The translations under genes were made by a program, and so were the position numbers. Below the pieces are notes generated by a model. That model saw only the letters and a list, made by a program, of their open reading frames with translations, was not told where the DNA came from and ran no database searches. This document shows positions 1-8,982 of a stretch of DNA of 46,064 nucleotides, one piece after another. The first letter of the stretch is position 1, and every line of letters starts with the position of its first letter. The DNA comes from Halanaerobium saccharolyticum (GTDB lineage: Bacteria; Bacillota; Halanaerobiia; Halanaerobiales; Halanaerobiaceae). The DNA is taken from positions 1 through 46,064 of the forward strand of contig NZ_SNWX01000025.1 of assembly GCF_004362045.1 (NCBI RefSeq). Direction: 5' to 3'.

Positions 1-1
1 A

Positions 2-103
2 ATATTTCTAATATTCTTTATTTTGGTACTACTGCTGAGAATACTGTTTGAACGGTATTCTCCTTATTTTTTAAAAATCATTTGCGGAATCTCTGGAAGT
101 TAA
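2..103 (+). CDS. possible 3' end of a membrane protein (partial)
   Basis: The frame starting at base 2 is open from the window edge to a TAA at 101-103. It reads as a strongly hydrophobic stretch (IFLIFFILVLLL) followed by a basic and aromatic tail (RILFERYSPYF), as expected for the last membrane segment of a protein. The 5' part is outside the window, so no family can be named. A competing reading is that the region is already non-coding, because a hairpin lies at 37-62. Low confidence. Confidence 0.25.
   Translation: MFLIFFILVLLLRILFERYSPYFLKIICGISGS
37..75 (+). terminator. possible terminator hairpin near the left edge
   Basis: GAGAATAC (37-44) pairs with GTATTCTC (55-62) across a 10-nt loop, and a T-rich run follows at 67-72. 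It could end the transcript entering from the left. If the frame open to base 103 is coding, the hairpin lies inside the gene and the terminator call is wrong. Confidence 0.35.
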
Positions 104-258
104 AAAGGAATTGTTTTATAACTTAAAGTTTTTCAGCTAAATAAAACAGAATTAAAGGAGAAAAATAACTAATATTGAATATATTAAATAAGAGATAATT
201 TGTATTAGTTATTGAAATTTAATTTATAAGCTTAAAATCTAAAGGAGTGAATAATAAA

Positions 259-1254
259 ATGAAAGTATTATTTATCGGTGGAACAGGAACTATCAGTCAG
301 GCAGTTTCAGAACTGGCAGTAAAAAAAGGTATCGATTTATATTTATTCAATCGAGGTAACAATAACCATCTGGCTCCAGCAAAAGCAAAAATAATTGAAG
401 GAAATATTCGTAATCAAAAAGAGGCAAAAGAAAAATTAGAAGAGCATCATTTTGATGCTGTAGTTGACTGGGTTGCTTTTACTCCAGAACATGTAAAAAA
501 TGATATTGAAATTTTCAGAGGCAAAACTGATCAGTATATCTTTATCAGTTCAGCTTCGGCATATCAAAAACCTCAGACCAGTTATTTAATTGACGAGTCA
601 ACTCCTCTGGCCAATCCTTACTGGGAATACTCTCAAAATAAAATTGCCTGTGAAAATATTTTGATGGCTGAATACAGAAAAAACAATTTTCCAATTACCA
701 TAGTTAGACCATCTCATACTTATGGAAAAACCTCAATTCCGGCAGCATTAAACAGTCACCAGGCTCCCTGGTCAATTGTTGACAGAATGCGCAGGGGTAA
801 AAAAATATTGGTCCATGGAGACGGCAGTTCTCTCTGGACAATGACTCATAACAGTGATTTTGCTCAAGCTTTTGTTGGTCTGCTGTCCAATAGGCAGGCT
901 CTTGGTCATGCCTTCCAGATTACTTCTGATGAAACTCTAAACTGGAATCAAATATTTAGAGAAATTGCCAGAGCGGCCGGGGTTAAAGATATGGAACTTA
1001 TCCATGTTGCTTCCGAAAAAATTGCTGAGTATGATCCAAAATATAGAGGTTCCCTGCTGGGAGATAAGGCAGTAAGTGTTGTATTTGATAACTCTAAAAT
1101 TAAACGTTTCGTACCTGAATTTAAGGCAACCGTATCTTTTGCTCAGGGAATTAAGGAATCAATCGAATGGTTTGATACCCACCCTGAAGAACAAAAAGTT
1201 GATCAGGAATGGAATAAATTAATGGATAAAATTATTGCTGAAAATGGGAGGTAG
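259..1254 (+). CDS. NAD(P)-dependent epimerase/dehydratase (extended SDR family)
   Basis: A cytoplasmic Rossmann-fold oxidoreductase or epimerase of about 331 aa; the substrate cannot be told from sequence. The N-terminal strand and loop read VLFIGGTGTISQ, a GxxGxxS-type dinucleotide site. An acidic stretch with VVDWVAF follows near residue 75 and FISSASAY near residue 100. The usual SDR YxxxK is seen as EYSQNK near residue 127, with VRPSHTYG after it. The start is set at ATG 259 because AAAGGAG (241-247) sits 11 nt upstream. The in-frame GTG at 247 overlaps that ribosome binding site and is unlikely. The HD-domain gene begins 2 nt after the stop, so the two are probably co-transcribed. Nucleotide-sugar epimerase is one possibility, but no sugar genes are adjacent. 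Confidence 0.8.
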   Translation: MKVLFIGGTGTISQAVSELAVKKGIDLYLFNRGNNNHLAPAKAKIIEGNIRNQKEAKEKLEEHHFDAVVDWVAFTPEHVKNDIEIFRGKTDQYIFISSASAYQKPQTSYLIDESTPLANPYWEYSQNKIACENILMAEYRKNNFPITIVRPSHTYGKTSIPAALNSHQAPWSIVDRMRRGKKILVHGDGSSLWTMTHNSDFAQAFVGLLSNRQALGHAFQITSDETLNWNQIFREIARAAGVKDMELIHVASEKIAEYDPKYRGSLLGDKAVSVVFDNSKIKRFVPEFKATVSFAQGIKESIEWFDTHPEEQKVDQEWNKLMDKIIAENGR

Positions 1255-1256
1255 AA

Positions 1257-1775
1257 ATGCTCAAAAATAAGCTGATTGAAGAGCTGGAAAATTATTTTGC
1301 AGAAGATAAGGAAAGAATTAATCATGCTTTAAGAGTTACCTGTTTTGCAGAAGAATTAATAGATATCTTTAAGGAAAAACACCCTAAAAAAGATATCAAT
1401 GAACAGGTAATTATTTATTCTGCAGTTCTCCATGATATAGGTATCAAGAATGCAGAACTTAAATATGACAGCAGTGCCGGCCATTATCAGGAAATTGAAG
1501 GTCCACCTGTAGCCAGAGAAATTATGGAATCATTAAATGTTGATTTTGAAATGATGGACGAAATTGCTGAAATAATAGCTCATCATCATACCCCGGGTAA
1601 AGTTAGCAGCAACAATTTTAAATTGCTTTATGATGCTGACTGGCTGGTAAATTTACCTGAAGTTTATAATTTAAAAAGCAAAAACAAAGTCGAAAAAGAA
1701 AAGTTAATTGAGAAGGTTTTTCTTTGTGAAATAGGAAAAGAATTAGCCAGGAAAGAATTTTTAGCTAATAATTAA
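1257..1775 (+). CDS. HD-domain phosphohydrolase-like protein
   Basis: A 172-aa protein with the HD metal-site pattern: an early His (NHALRV, residue ~22), the HD pair in VLHDIGIK (~62), and a HHH cluster in IAHHHTPG (~105). An Asp in LYDADWLVN (~122) is likely the last ligand. HD proteins hydrolyse phosphomonoesters or nucleotides; the substrate here is unknown. The ribosome binding site GGGAGG overlaps the stop of the preceding SDR gene, which indicates translational coupling. No membrane segment or second domain is visible. A bidirectional terminator follows. Confidence 0.8.
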   Translation: MLKNKLIEELENYFAEDKERINHALRVTCFAEELIDIFKEKHPKKDINEQVIIYSAVLHDIGIKNAELKYDSSAGHYQEIEGPPVAREIMESLNVDFEMMDEIAEIIAHHHTPGKVSSNNFKLLYDADWLVNLPEVYNLKSKNKVEKEKLIEKVFLCEIGKELARKEFLANN

Positions 1776-1784
1776 ATAATAACA

Positions 1785-1815
1785 AAAAACGACCCCGGGA
1801 AAGGGCCGTCTTTTT
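1785..1815. terminator. bidirectional intrinsic terminator between convergent operons
   Basis: An A-rich run, a GC-rich inverted repeat (ACGACCC with GGGCCGT) and a T run, CTTTTT, end the HD gene on the + strand. On the minus strand the single mismatch becomes a G-U wobble and the stem is followed by GTTTTTTG, so the same element can end the dctPQM transcript. A second AT-rich inverted repeat, GCAAATAT/ATATTTGC with TTTT after it (1818-1852), lies next to it. Confidence 0.65.
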
Positions 1816-1905
1816 CTGCAAATATTAATTTAATAAGGAGATATTTGCTTTTACGTATCATCTAATATTTCGTATTACTTTATTTAAATATTATCCTTCT
1901 GGAGG

Positions 1906-3195
1906 TTAGCCCATTAATAAATTGGGTAACCAGAGGGTTAAACCAGGGACAAAGGATAATAGTAATACCATAATTACAAGTACTGCATAGAATGGCATCA
2001 GTGATTTTGCAATATCTTCTATCGGAGCATTACCAATTGAACAACCAACAAATAGTGTCGAACCAACTGGAGGAGTTAAGAGACCTACTCCCAGGTTAAG
2101 CATCATTACAACTCCAAAGGTAATTGGATCCATTCCAATACTTCGTACAACCGGTAATAAAATAGGAGTTGCAATTAAAATCAGTGGTGCCATATCCATA
2201 ATTGTACCCAGGAATAATAAAATCAGATTAACAATTAACATTATAACAATCGGGTTTTCTGATAAATTTAAAAGCGATTCTGTAATCATTCCCGGAACCT
2301 GTAAATAAGACATCATCCAGGCAAAGGCACTTGAAGTTGCAATTATTGCCACCACCATTGATAGAGTACTCAAAGAATTTCTCAAAATATCAACAAACTT
2401 AGAGATCGGTATATCTCGATAAACAAAAAATGTAATAATAAAGGCATAGACTGCAGCTATAGCAGCGGATTCAGTTGCTGTAAAAACCCCGGTTGTTACT
2501 CCACCAATAATAATTACAGCTGTAAAAAGTCCTAGCATACTATCTCTGGTTATTTTTAAAGCTTCTTTGAAAGAAACCTTTTCTTCCCTGGGATAATCTC
2601 TTTTAACTGCAATTGCATAACTTAAAATCATCAGGGCAATTCCTAAAAGAACTCCAGGAACTATTCCACCTAAAAATAACCTTGCTACTGAAATTCCTCC
2701 CCCTGCTGCCAGTGAATAAATAATCATATTATGACTCGGTGGGATAATAATTCCCTGGACAGAAGAAGTTATTGTAACATTGATAGAATAATCTTTATCA
2801 TAGCCTTTCTGCTCCATCATTGGAATCATAATTGATCCAATTGAGGACACATCTGCTACTGAAGAACCAGAAATCCCGCCAAAAAACATACTGGCTAAAA
2901 TATTTACCATGGCTAAACCGCCGCGCATCCAGCCTATAATTACATTAGAAAATTTAATTAAACGATCAGATATTCCACCCTGACCCATAATCTCACCGGC
3001 AATAATGAAAAATGGAATTGCCATTAGTGAAAATGAATTAATCCCACTCACCATCTGCTGTACTACTACCATTGGTGACAGATCAAGATATAAAGCTGTA
3101 AGCATTGTCGAAAGGCCGAGACTAAAGGCAATGGGAATTCTGATAAATAACATTAATAAAAAAGAACCTAATAATAAAATGACTGCTGGATCCAT
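1906..3195 (-). CDS. dctM: TRAP transporter large permease (DctM family)
   Basis: The 12-TM-type translocation subunit of a tripartite ATP-independent periplasmic transporter, 429 aa, the usual length for DctM. It drives Na+ or H+ gradient-coupled uptake of an organic acid. It is hydrophobic throughout. Family landmarks seen are IPFFIIAGEIM (~61), FGGISGSSVADVSSIG (~105, the conserved GxSGS loop), IIPPSHNMIIYS (~150), ATESAAIAAVYAF (~240) and LLTPPVGSTLF (~370). The start ATG overlaps the TAA stop of dctQ (TAATG), so translation is coupled. It is the last gene of the operon before the bidirectional terminator. The substrate cannot be read from the permease. Confidence 0.93.
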   Translation of the reverse strand: MDPAVILLLGSFLLMLFIRIPIAFSLGLSTMLTALYLDLSPMVVVQQMVSGINSFSLMAIPFFIIAGEIMGQGGISDRLIKFSNVIIGWMRGGLAMVNILASMFFGGISGSSVADVSSIGSIMIPMMEQKGYDKDYSINVTITSSVQGIIIPPSHNMIIYSLAAGGGISVARLFLGGIVPGVLLGIALMILSYAIAVKRDYPREEKVSFKEALKITRDSMLGLFTAVIIIGGVTTGVFTATESAAIAAVYAFIITFFVYRDIPISKFVDILRNSLSTLSMVVAIIATSSAFAWMMSYLQVPGMITESLLNLSENPIVIMLIVNLILLFLGTIMDMAPLILIATPILLPVVRSIGMDPITFGVVMMLNLGVGLLTPPVGSTLFVGCSIGNAPIEDIAKSLMPFYAVLVIMVLLLSFVPGLTLWLPNLLMG

Positions 3196-3746
3196 TAATT
3201 CCCCTCCTCTAAAATCTCGTTATCTTCTTCCAGAGCTGCCTCATCAACAATTGAAGACTTGTTTTCCAGTATTCCAAAAAATTGAAAAATTGAATAGACT
3301 AATATAAAAAATCCTGCAACTGGCAAGGGAATAAATAGCAGTCCCCTGGACCACTGAGTAGCAGGTAAAACTGTTGTTTTGAAACGACTAAATAACTGCC
3401 AGCCAAATCTGAGCAAATACCAGCCGAAAAGTCCAACAAGGAAATTTTCAACCCTATAAATATAACCCTGATATTTATCAGGAAATAGACTCATAAAATA
3501 CTCAATACTTAAATGAACAGACTGCTTGACTCCCAGGGCCATCCCTAAAAATCCAAACCAGATCATCATCATTAAAGCAACTTCATCAGTCCAGCGAAAA
3601 GTAAAGTTAATAGTATAACGAGTTAAAACAGTTGTGCTGACTATAATTATCATCACTACTAAAAAAATCATAGCTAAATAACTAATTAGCTCTTCTGATA
3701 AATCCAGTACTGATTTAATTTTCCCCTTTTTCTTTTTCTCAGACAT
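3195..3746 (-). CDS. dctQ: TRAP transporter small permease (DctQ family)
   Basis: A 183-aa membrane protein with four predicted TM segments, the size and layout of DctQ. It bridges the large permease and the solute-binding protein. The family motif region RWTDEVALMMMIWFGFLGMALGV (residues ~54-76; Trp, Asp-Glu and the GMALG end are the landmarks) and VHLSIEYF are present. The start is set at ATG 3746 with GGGTG 6 nt upstream; a GTG at 3755 would add three residues and overlap that site. The stop overlaps the dctM start by 1 nt. A stem-loop separates it from dctP. Confidence 0.9.
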   Translation of the reverse strand: MSEKKKKGKIKSVLDLSEELISYLAMIFLVVMIIIVSTTVLTRYTINFTFRWTDEVALMMMIWFGFLGMALGVKQSVHLSIEYFMSLFPDKYQGYIYRVENFLVGLFGWYLLRFGWQLFSRFKTTVLPATQWSRGLLFIPLPVAGFFILVYSIFQFFGILENKSSIVDEAALEEDNEILEEGN

Positions 3747-3766
3747 AAGCGTCACCCTTTTTTAAA

Positions 3767-3790
3767 AGGTGGAGGTAAAAACCCCCACCT
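3767..3790 (-). terminator. intra-operon stem-loop between dctP and dctQ
   Basis: On the minus strand AGGTGGGGGT pairs with ACCTCCACCT (10 bp, one G-U wobble) around a TTTT loop. Only a short TTTT then A-rich sequence follows, so it is probably a partial terminator or an mRNA 3'-end stabiliser. Such an element would keep the binding-protein message more abundant than the permease message. Confidence 0.6.
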
Positions 3791-3823
3791 AATTTTAAAT
3801 ATTAATTCTTATTTTTAACTTTA

Positions 3824-4807
3824 TTATTTTTCCATTTCAAAGTTTAAAATACTATTTAACAGATCTTCGTAACCTTCACTGTACTTAGGATATAGACCTT
3901 TAACTTTGTCCTGGAAAGCCTGCTTCTGTTCAGCATTTAAAGTAGTAATTGTAGCGCCTTCTTCTACAGCTAATTTCTTAGCTTCTTCAGTACGCTTATC
4001 CCAGGCTGCACGCTGTACTTCAGTAGAATCTACAGCTGCCTGCTTGATAATTTTCTGATCTTCCGGGCTCAACTTATCCCAGGTCATTTTACTCATGATA
4101 ATCAATTCTGGGATACGATTATGTTGATCTTCAACAAAGTAAGGAGCAACTTCATGGTGACTGTTATAGTACCAACCTGGATAGTTATTTTCACCAGCAT
4201 CTACTACACCAGTCTGAAGTGCACTGTAAACCTCACCCCAGGCAATAGGAGTAGGAGAAGCACCTAAAGCTTCAACCATATCCATCATTAACTGACTTTC
4301 CTGAACTCGAATTCTTAAACCTTCTAAATCTTCAGGACTTGTAACCTTTGTGTCAGCAGTATAGAAACTGCGAGCACCAGAGTCATACCAGGTTAAACCA
4401 ACAATACCTGCATCTTTAAGACCTTCTAATACTCCATCTCCAATATCACTCTGAAGAACCTGGAACATATATTCTTCACTGGGATATAAATAGGGAAGAG
4501 ATAAAACATTCATTGCTGGCTCAAAGTTAGCCATTGGTGTAATTGAGGTTCTTACAAAGTCAATAGCACCAAACTGAACCTGTTCGATTGTAGAACTTTC
4601 GTCTCCCAGGATTCCACCAGGATAAACTTCAATCTCAATTCTACCATTTGTTCTTTCTTCAACTAAACGAGCAAATTCTTTTGCACCGACAACTGTTGGG
4701 TAACCTTCTGGCTGATTATCTGCCAGACGCAAGGTCATTTCCTGAGCCGAGACTGCGAAAGAGAAAATCAAAAGACTAGCTAAAACTAAAACTAAAACTT
4801 TTTTCAT
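3824..4807 (-). CDS. dctP: TRAP transporter solute-binding protein (DctP family)
   Basis: The extracytoplasmic binding protein of the TRAP system, 327 aa. A signal peptide is clear: KK, then a hydrophobic core VLVLVLASLLIFSFA, ending VSAQ-E near residue 22. The mature protein opens with LRLADNQPEGYP and has the family regions FARLVEERTNGRIEIEVYPG (~46-65) and GLRIRVQESQLMMDM (~163). The Arg of RIRVQES is the conserved carboxylate-binding residue of DctP proteins, so an organic acid ligand (dicarboxylate or sugar acid) is expected. ASPTPIAWGEVYSALQTGVVDAGENN matches the ligand-cleft region. AAGGGGGA lies upstream of the start. The YesMN-like pair upstream on the same strand probably controls it. 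Confidence 0.92.
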   Translation of the reverse strand: MKKVLVLVLASLLIFSFAVSAQEMTLRLADNQPEGYPTVVGAKEFARLVEERTNGRIEIEVYPGGILGDESSTIEQVQFGAIDFVRTSITPMANFEPAMNVLSLPYLYPSEEYMFQVLQSDIGDGVLEGLKDAGIVGLTWYDSGARSFYTADTKVTSPEDLEGLRIRVQESQLMMDMVEALGASPTPIAWGEVYSALQTGVVDAGENNYPGWYYNSHHEVAPYFVEDQHNRIPELIIMSKMTWDKLSPEDQKIIKQAAVDSTEVQRAAWDKRTEEAKKLAVEEGATITTLNAEQKQAFQDKVKGLYPKYSEGYEDLLNSILNFEMEK

Positions 4808-4933
4808 TATTTTTCCCCCTTAAATTTTATTCTAAACTTATTGTATCAGGCAAATTCCAGGAATACTATAGACTAATTTGTTATCTTATTCATTTACTTG
4901 TTTGTTTTCAGAAAATTAGGCTTAAAACTTCAA

Positions 4934-6442
4934 TTATTGGAATTTGCCCGGGGAAAGTCCAGTGTATTTTTTAAATGCTCTACTGAAATAATTGCGGTCA
5001 GAGTAGCCAACTTCACCGGCAACAACTTTAATTTTATCTCCTTTTTTTAGTCTTTTCTTGGCTTCTTCCATCCTAACTTTGATTAAATAATCCTTATAAT
5101 TTATCCCTTCAACTTCTTTAAATAATTTACTTAAATAATATTTACTAAAAGAAATGTAGTCTGCTACATCATCCAGACTAATATCTTTACTATAATTTTC
5201 TCTTATATAATCTTTGACAGTTTCTATAATATCAACTTTCTTTTCCTTGGCATTATTATCAAGATCAGCAATCAAATTATCAATTAGCTGTTCAAAATAG
5301 TTTTGAAGTCCTTCTAAATTATTAATCTGTTTAATTTCATTTTCTAATCTCTGCATTTCCAGAAAAGGCTGCTGTTCATTATAATATTCCATTAAGCGTC
5401 GATTGAGGAAGACCAAAAACCTTCGTAAAAAAGATTTTATTTTATTTAAATTACAATTTTCTACCTGCAGTAAATAATCATAAATTTCGTTAAACTCTTT
5501 TTTTGCAGATTCTTTATTTTTATCAATAATTTTGGCAAAAACCTTCTTTTCATTCTGATAGGGATAATTATTGATAGAATATTGAGTATCAGGAGTATTG
5601 TTTTTGGTTTGATTATAAATCTCACTAATTTTACTGAAATCAGAAGAACAATCACTATTATTAATATACACTGATTTACTGCTGTTTTTAGTCTTAGTTT
5701 TTATTAGCTTTTCCAACTCTTGATACTGCTGAGAATTAATTTTAGAATTCAAATTATTGTCAATAATTAAATAAATGCTGTTAATTAAACCATTATAAGA
5801 AATAACTCCTGCGAAAATTTCTTTTAATTTAGCTTTTATAGAATTGTAAAAAGAATCATTGATTTTACTATTATCCGCATAATTAATGGTCAGAAAAAAA
5901 TATTTGCTGCCCTGAATACCCAGCATTTTTTTATGCTCCAAAAAATCGGCTAAAGAGGTTTCAGTATTATAGACGATATTTAAAATGCTCTCTTTTTCTA
6001 AGACAGGAGTTATATTTTTAATTTTTTCGAGCATTCTTTTTTCTTTTTCATTATTTTTTTTCTGTTTTCGGATTTTTTGAATTGCATTATCTACTACTTC
6101 TTTAAAATCTGCTTCCACATATGGTTTAACAAGATAATCACTAACTCCAATTTTTATTGATTTTCTGGCATAATCAAACTCACTGTGAGCAGTTAAAATT
6201 ATAATTTCCATTTCAGGATCTTTTTCTTTTAACTTTTCGGCTGCTTCCAGGCCGTTAACTTTGGGCATCTTGATATCCATTAAAACCAGATCCACCTTGT
6301 TTTCTAAAGCCTGAAAAATTGCCTCCTGACCATTGCTGACTTCTGCCACCACTTTTATTTCCTGTTGATAAAGTTTATTTATAAAGAATCTTATTGCTTT
6401 TCTTTCTAAATGTTCATCTTCTGCAATTAATAACCTGATCAT
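4934..6442 (-). CDS. YesN-like response regulator (receiver + AraC-type HTH)
   Basis: A two-component response regulator of about 502 aa. An N-terminal receiver domain reads LLIAEDE, then LVLMDIKMP with the phospho-acceptor Asp near residue 56, IILTAHS, and DYLVKPY with the conserved Lys. A middle region of ~250 aa is poorly conserved. A C-terminal AraC/XylS double HTH covers the last ~100 aa (DDVADYISFSKYYLSKLFKE ... VGYSDRNYFSRAFKKYTG). The start is set at ATG 6442, 7 nt after GGAGG; ATG 6445 is only 4 nt away. A longer frame would run into the kinase gene and is rejected. It lies 34 nt downstream of the YesM-like kinase and 126 nt upstream of dctP, so the TRAP operon is its likely target. 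Confidence 0.88.
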   Translation of the reverse strand: MIRLLIAEDEHLERKAIRFFINKLYQQEIKVVAEVSNGQEAIFQALENKVDLVLMDIKMPKVNGLEAAEKLKEKDPEMEIIILTAHSEFDYARKSIKIGVSDYLVKPYVEADFKEVVDNAIQKIRKQKKNNEKEKRMLEKIKNITPVLEKESILNIVYNTETSLADFLEHKKMLGIQGSKYFFLTINYADNSKINDSFYNSIKAKLKEIFAGVISYNGLINSIYLIIDNNLNSKINSQQYQELEKLIKTKTKNSSKSVYINNSDCSSDFSKISEIYNQTKNNTPDTQYSINNYPYQNEKKVFAKIIDKNKESAKKEFNEIYDYLLQVENCNLNKIKSFLRRFLVFLNRRLMEYYNEQQPFLEMQRLENEIKQINNLEGLQNYFEQLIDNLIADLDNNAKEKKVDIIETVKDYIRENYSKDISLDDVADYISFSKYYLSKLFKEVEGINYKDYLIKVRMEEAKKRLKKGDKIKVVAGEVGYSDRNYFSRAFKKYTGLSPGKFQ

Positions 6443-6476
6443 CATTTTTCCTCCAAATTCTAATTTTATTAAATTT

Positions 6477-8000
6477 CTAATCTTTATTAATTTCATCATT
6501 AACAGGTATTTCTATTATAACTTCAGTTCCCTCATTAATTGTAGAGTTGATTCTTAATAAATTTTCTCCATAATAAAGCTTTAGCCTTTTAATCACATTT
6601 AAAATACCTAAACTCTCTCTTTCTTCTTTGTTTCTTGATTTTTGCTCTTTATCAGTCAGGATTTCTTTTAGTTTTTCACTTTCTATACCTACCCCATTAT
6701 CTTTAACTTTGATTTCTACTTTTTCTTTTAACCTTTTAATCTCAATTAAAACTTTACCTTCTGAATCAGTATCGGCAAGACCATGAATGATTGAGTTTTC
6801 TACAATAGGTTGAATAATCATCGGCGGGATTTTAATGTTTTCTAAATCACCATTTGTATTAACTTCAAAATCCATCTGTTCCTTAAAACGAGTTTCCTGA
6901 ATTGTAAGATAGGCTTTCAAAACTTCAATTTCTTTTTTAAGTTCCACCATTTTCCCCTTATGATCAAGGTTATAGCGCATAATTTTTGAGATAGCAATAA
7001 TTAAATTTTGAGTTTCAGCTGCATTTTCAAACATAGCTGTTCTGGAAACCGTATTTAGAGTGTTAAATAAAAAATGAGGATCCATCTGCATCTGCAGATT
7101 TAAAAGCTGAGACTCTTTTAAAAGCCTTTCTTTTTCTATATTTTCCATCTTTTTCTGGTTTAGTTTATTCTCAAGCACTGATTTTTCTTTAAGTTCTTTA
7201 ATATAATTTCTGATATTATTTTTCATTATATTAAATGTCTGTGCCAGAATATTGAGCTCCCGATAATTAATTTCCTCAATATCCTCAATCTCCCAGTGAC
7301 CCAGAGAGAGATATCGAGCTGAAGAAGATAATTTTTCAATTGTATTCAAAATGTTATTGGCCATTAAGACTGCAAATATGAAAACAGCTACACTAATTAA
7401 GATCACAACTGCGTAAATTGTTTTAGATCTGTTTTGTGTATCAACAAGCAAATTAACATAATTGCTGCTGTGATAAGCAAGATAAGAATTAATTAAATTT
7501 TGGGTATGGCTGTTCATATAAGAATAGAGGGTCCCAATCTTGGTTAATTTTTGATAGGTTCTCTGATTTAAAACTGTGGTATTTAATAGATCAGAGGCCA
7601 GTTGTTTTTGATAATCCAGCATATTGTTTAAGTTCCTATAAAATGTCTTGCTTTTTGGATCTCGACTAACTTCAGCTTCAATTTCAGTCATCAATTCTGA
7701 AATTTTATTTCTAGAATTCTGATAAAGTTCTCTATTTTCTTCATTTCTCTCCTGAAAAAGCAATTCAAAGTGGCGTGAGTTCTCAGTAATTTTTAGGGAT
7801 AGTTGATTTAGTTTAAAATTGACATCCACATTGTCCTGATAGATTTCAATTTCTCGATCCCGGCGAATAAACGAAAGAAAAAATACTATATTTAATATAA
7901 TAATTATAATAATAAAAATGCTGATTATTCTACTTCGAATTGATCTTTTTGGTTTTTTAATAAAATCTATAATTCTGGAAAATATGATTAACACCTCCAC
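6477..8000 (-). CDS. YesM-like sensor histidine kinase
   Basis: A membrane sensor kinase of up to 507 aa. TM1 lies at residues ~24-44 and TM2 at ~196-216, flanking an extracytoplasmic helical sensor region. A HAMP-like linker and a coiled coil precede a His_kinase domain with the phospho-acceptor His in MDPHFLFNTLN (~312). The ATPase domain shows PIVENSIIHGL (N box), DNGVGI and SLGILNVIKRLKLYYG. It is the partner of the adjacent YesN-like regulator and probably senses a carbohydrate or organic acid. The start is unclear. GGAGG at 7998-7994 has no ATG/GTG/TTG at normal spacing; the in-frame codon 8 nt downstream is ATA (7985). GTG 8000 has only a weak AAAGAG upstream. Confidence 0.88.
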   Translation of the reverse strand: MEVLIIFSRIIDFIKKPKRSIRSRIISIFIIIIIILNIVFFLSFIRRDREIEIYQDNVDVNFKLNQLSLKITENSRHFELLFQERNEENRELYQNSRNKISELMTEIEAEVSRDPKSKTFYRNLNNMLDYQKQLASDLLNTTVLNQRTYQKLTKIGTLYSYMNSHTQNLINSYLAYHSSNYVNLLVDTQNRSKTIYAVVILISVAVFIFAVLMANNILNTIEKLSSSARYLSLGHWEIEDIEEINYRELNILAQTFNIMKNNIRNYIKELKEKSVLENKLNQKKMENIEKERLLKESQLLNLQMQMDPHFLFNTLNTVSRTAMFENAAETQNLIIAISKIMRYNLDHKGKMVELKKEIEVLKAYLTIQETRFKEQMDFEVNTNGDLENIKIPPMIIQPIVENSIIHGLADTDSEGKVLIEIKRLKEKVEIKVKDNGVGIESEKLKEILTDKEQKSRNKEERESLGILNVIKRLKLYYGENLLRINSTINEGTEVIIEIPVNDEINKD

Positions 8001-8055
8001 CGGTAAGCTCTTTCAATCTATAATATCTTAGACAACTATTTAAAACCTACTTATA

Positions 8056-8085
8056 ATGATACTACTTTAACCGCAACAGTGTCAA
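8056..8085 (-). promoter_or_regulatory. sigma-A-type promoter for the YesMN-TRAP block
   Basis: On the minus strand TTGACA (8085-8080) and TATCAT (8061-8056) are separated by 18 nt. It lies about 55 nt upstream of the kinase coding region, with no other gene between. Confidence 0.55.
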
Positions 8086-8103
8086 AATATTGAGTAATTT
8101 AAA

Positions 8104-8982
8104 TTATTTATCATTAATAAACATTTTACAAAATTCATAAACTAAATCCGCATCAAACTGGCTTCCTGAACATTCTTTTAATTCTTTAAATGCCTGCTCA
8201 ACGCTTATAGCTTCAGTGTATGGCCTGGCATGAGTCATTACATCAAAAGAATCAACAATTGTAATTATTCTTGATAATAATGGGATTTCTTCTCCCATTA
8301 AACCCTCGGGGTAACCTCGGCCATCCCATCTTTCATGATGATATAATATATATTTTGCAATTGGAGAAAATTCAGTAATAGAATTAGCAATTTCATAACC
8401 TCTTTTACAATGCTGCTGCATTATACTCCATTCATTTTTATTTAATTTACCTGGTTTTTTTAAAATCTCTTCGGAAATAGATACTTTTCCAATGTCATGT
8501 AATTTAGCTAAAAGTGATAAATTAATAATTTCTTGATAGTCCAGATTTAAATATTCTCCAAATTTTTCTGATAATTGCTCAACTCTCATAACATGTTCTT
8601 TAGTTTCATTACTTTTTACATCGTAAATTATTATGTAATTATCTGCAAAAGCTTTGACTGTAATCTCAAATCATTCTTTCTGACTATTTTTTGATATATT
8701 GTGTAAACACTCCACTGAAAATTTATTCAAATCCCCAATAGTTAAGCTCTCTAACTTGCTTTTGATTTCTCTAACTTTATTATGGGACAATAAACCCAAA
8801 TTATTAAATTCTGATAAATAGTTTTGCCCGATCATTTCTTCGAAAGATTTATCAAAATTAATTTCTAAATAATCTTCCCATTCTCGATTAAATAATTTAA
8901 TTTTAAAATCTGCGTCTAATATTATTGCTTTATTGTTCATAATATCAATAAAAGATTTAATATCCAAAACTTTCCCCCCCAT
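8104..8982 (-). pseudogene. PAS/HD-GYP protein interrupted by an in-frame TGA
   Basis: Two open stretches, 8671-8982 and 8104-8589, lie in the same frame and are separated by one TGA at 8673-8671. The first encodes a PAS-like sensor (AIILDADFKIKLFNREWEDYL near the N terminus). The second encodes an HD-GYP c-di-GMP phosphodiesterase core: LLAKLHDIGKVSI, HHERWDGRGYPEGL, then FDVMTHARPY. Reading through the stop gives NSQKE-[stop]-FEITVKAFADNYIIIYD. PAS domains commonly carry Trp before such a strand (WFEI), so the stop is best explained as TGG to TGA. TGA ends other genes here (nagB, and the secreted protein at 32492). Restart at ATG 8589 would lose the first HD-GYP histidine (KEHVMRV). The start could be ATG 8982 or TTG 8967; the latter has a G-rich site 6 nt upstream. 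Confidence 0.85.

Noticed and set aside
6443-6499. Longer start for the YesN-like regulator, overlapping the kinase gene
   Set aside because: GGAGG sits just before ATG 6445/6442, and the receiver domain begins normally there.
8671-8673. TGA as selenocysteine or as a reassigned Trp codon
   Set aside because: The family has Trp, not Sec, at this place, no Sec machinery is visible here, and TGA ends nagB and the secreted protein gene in this window.
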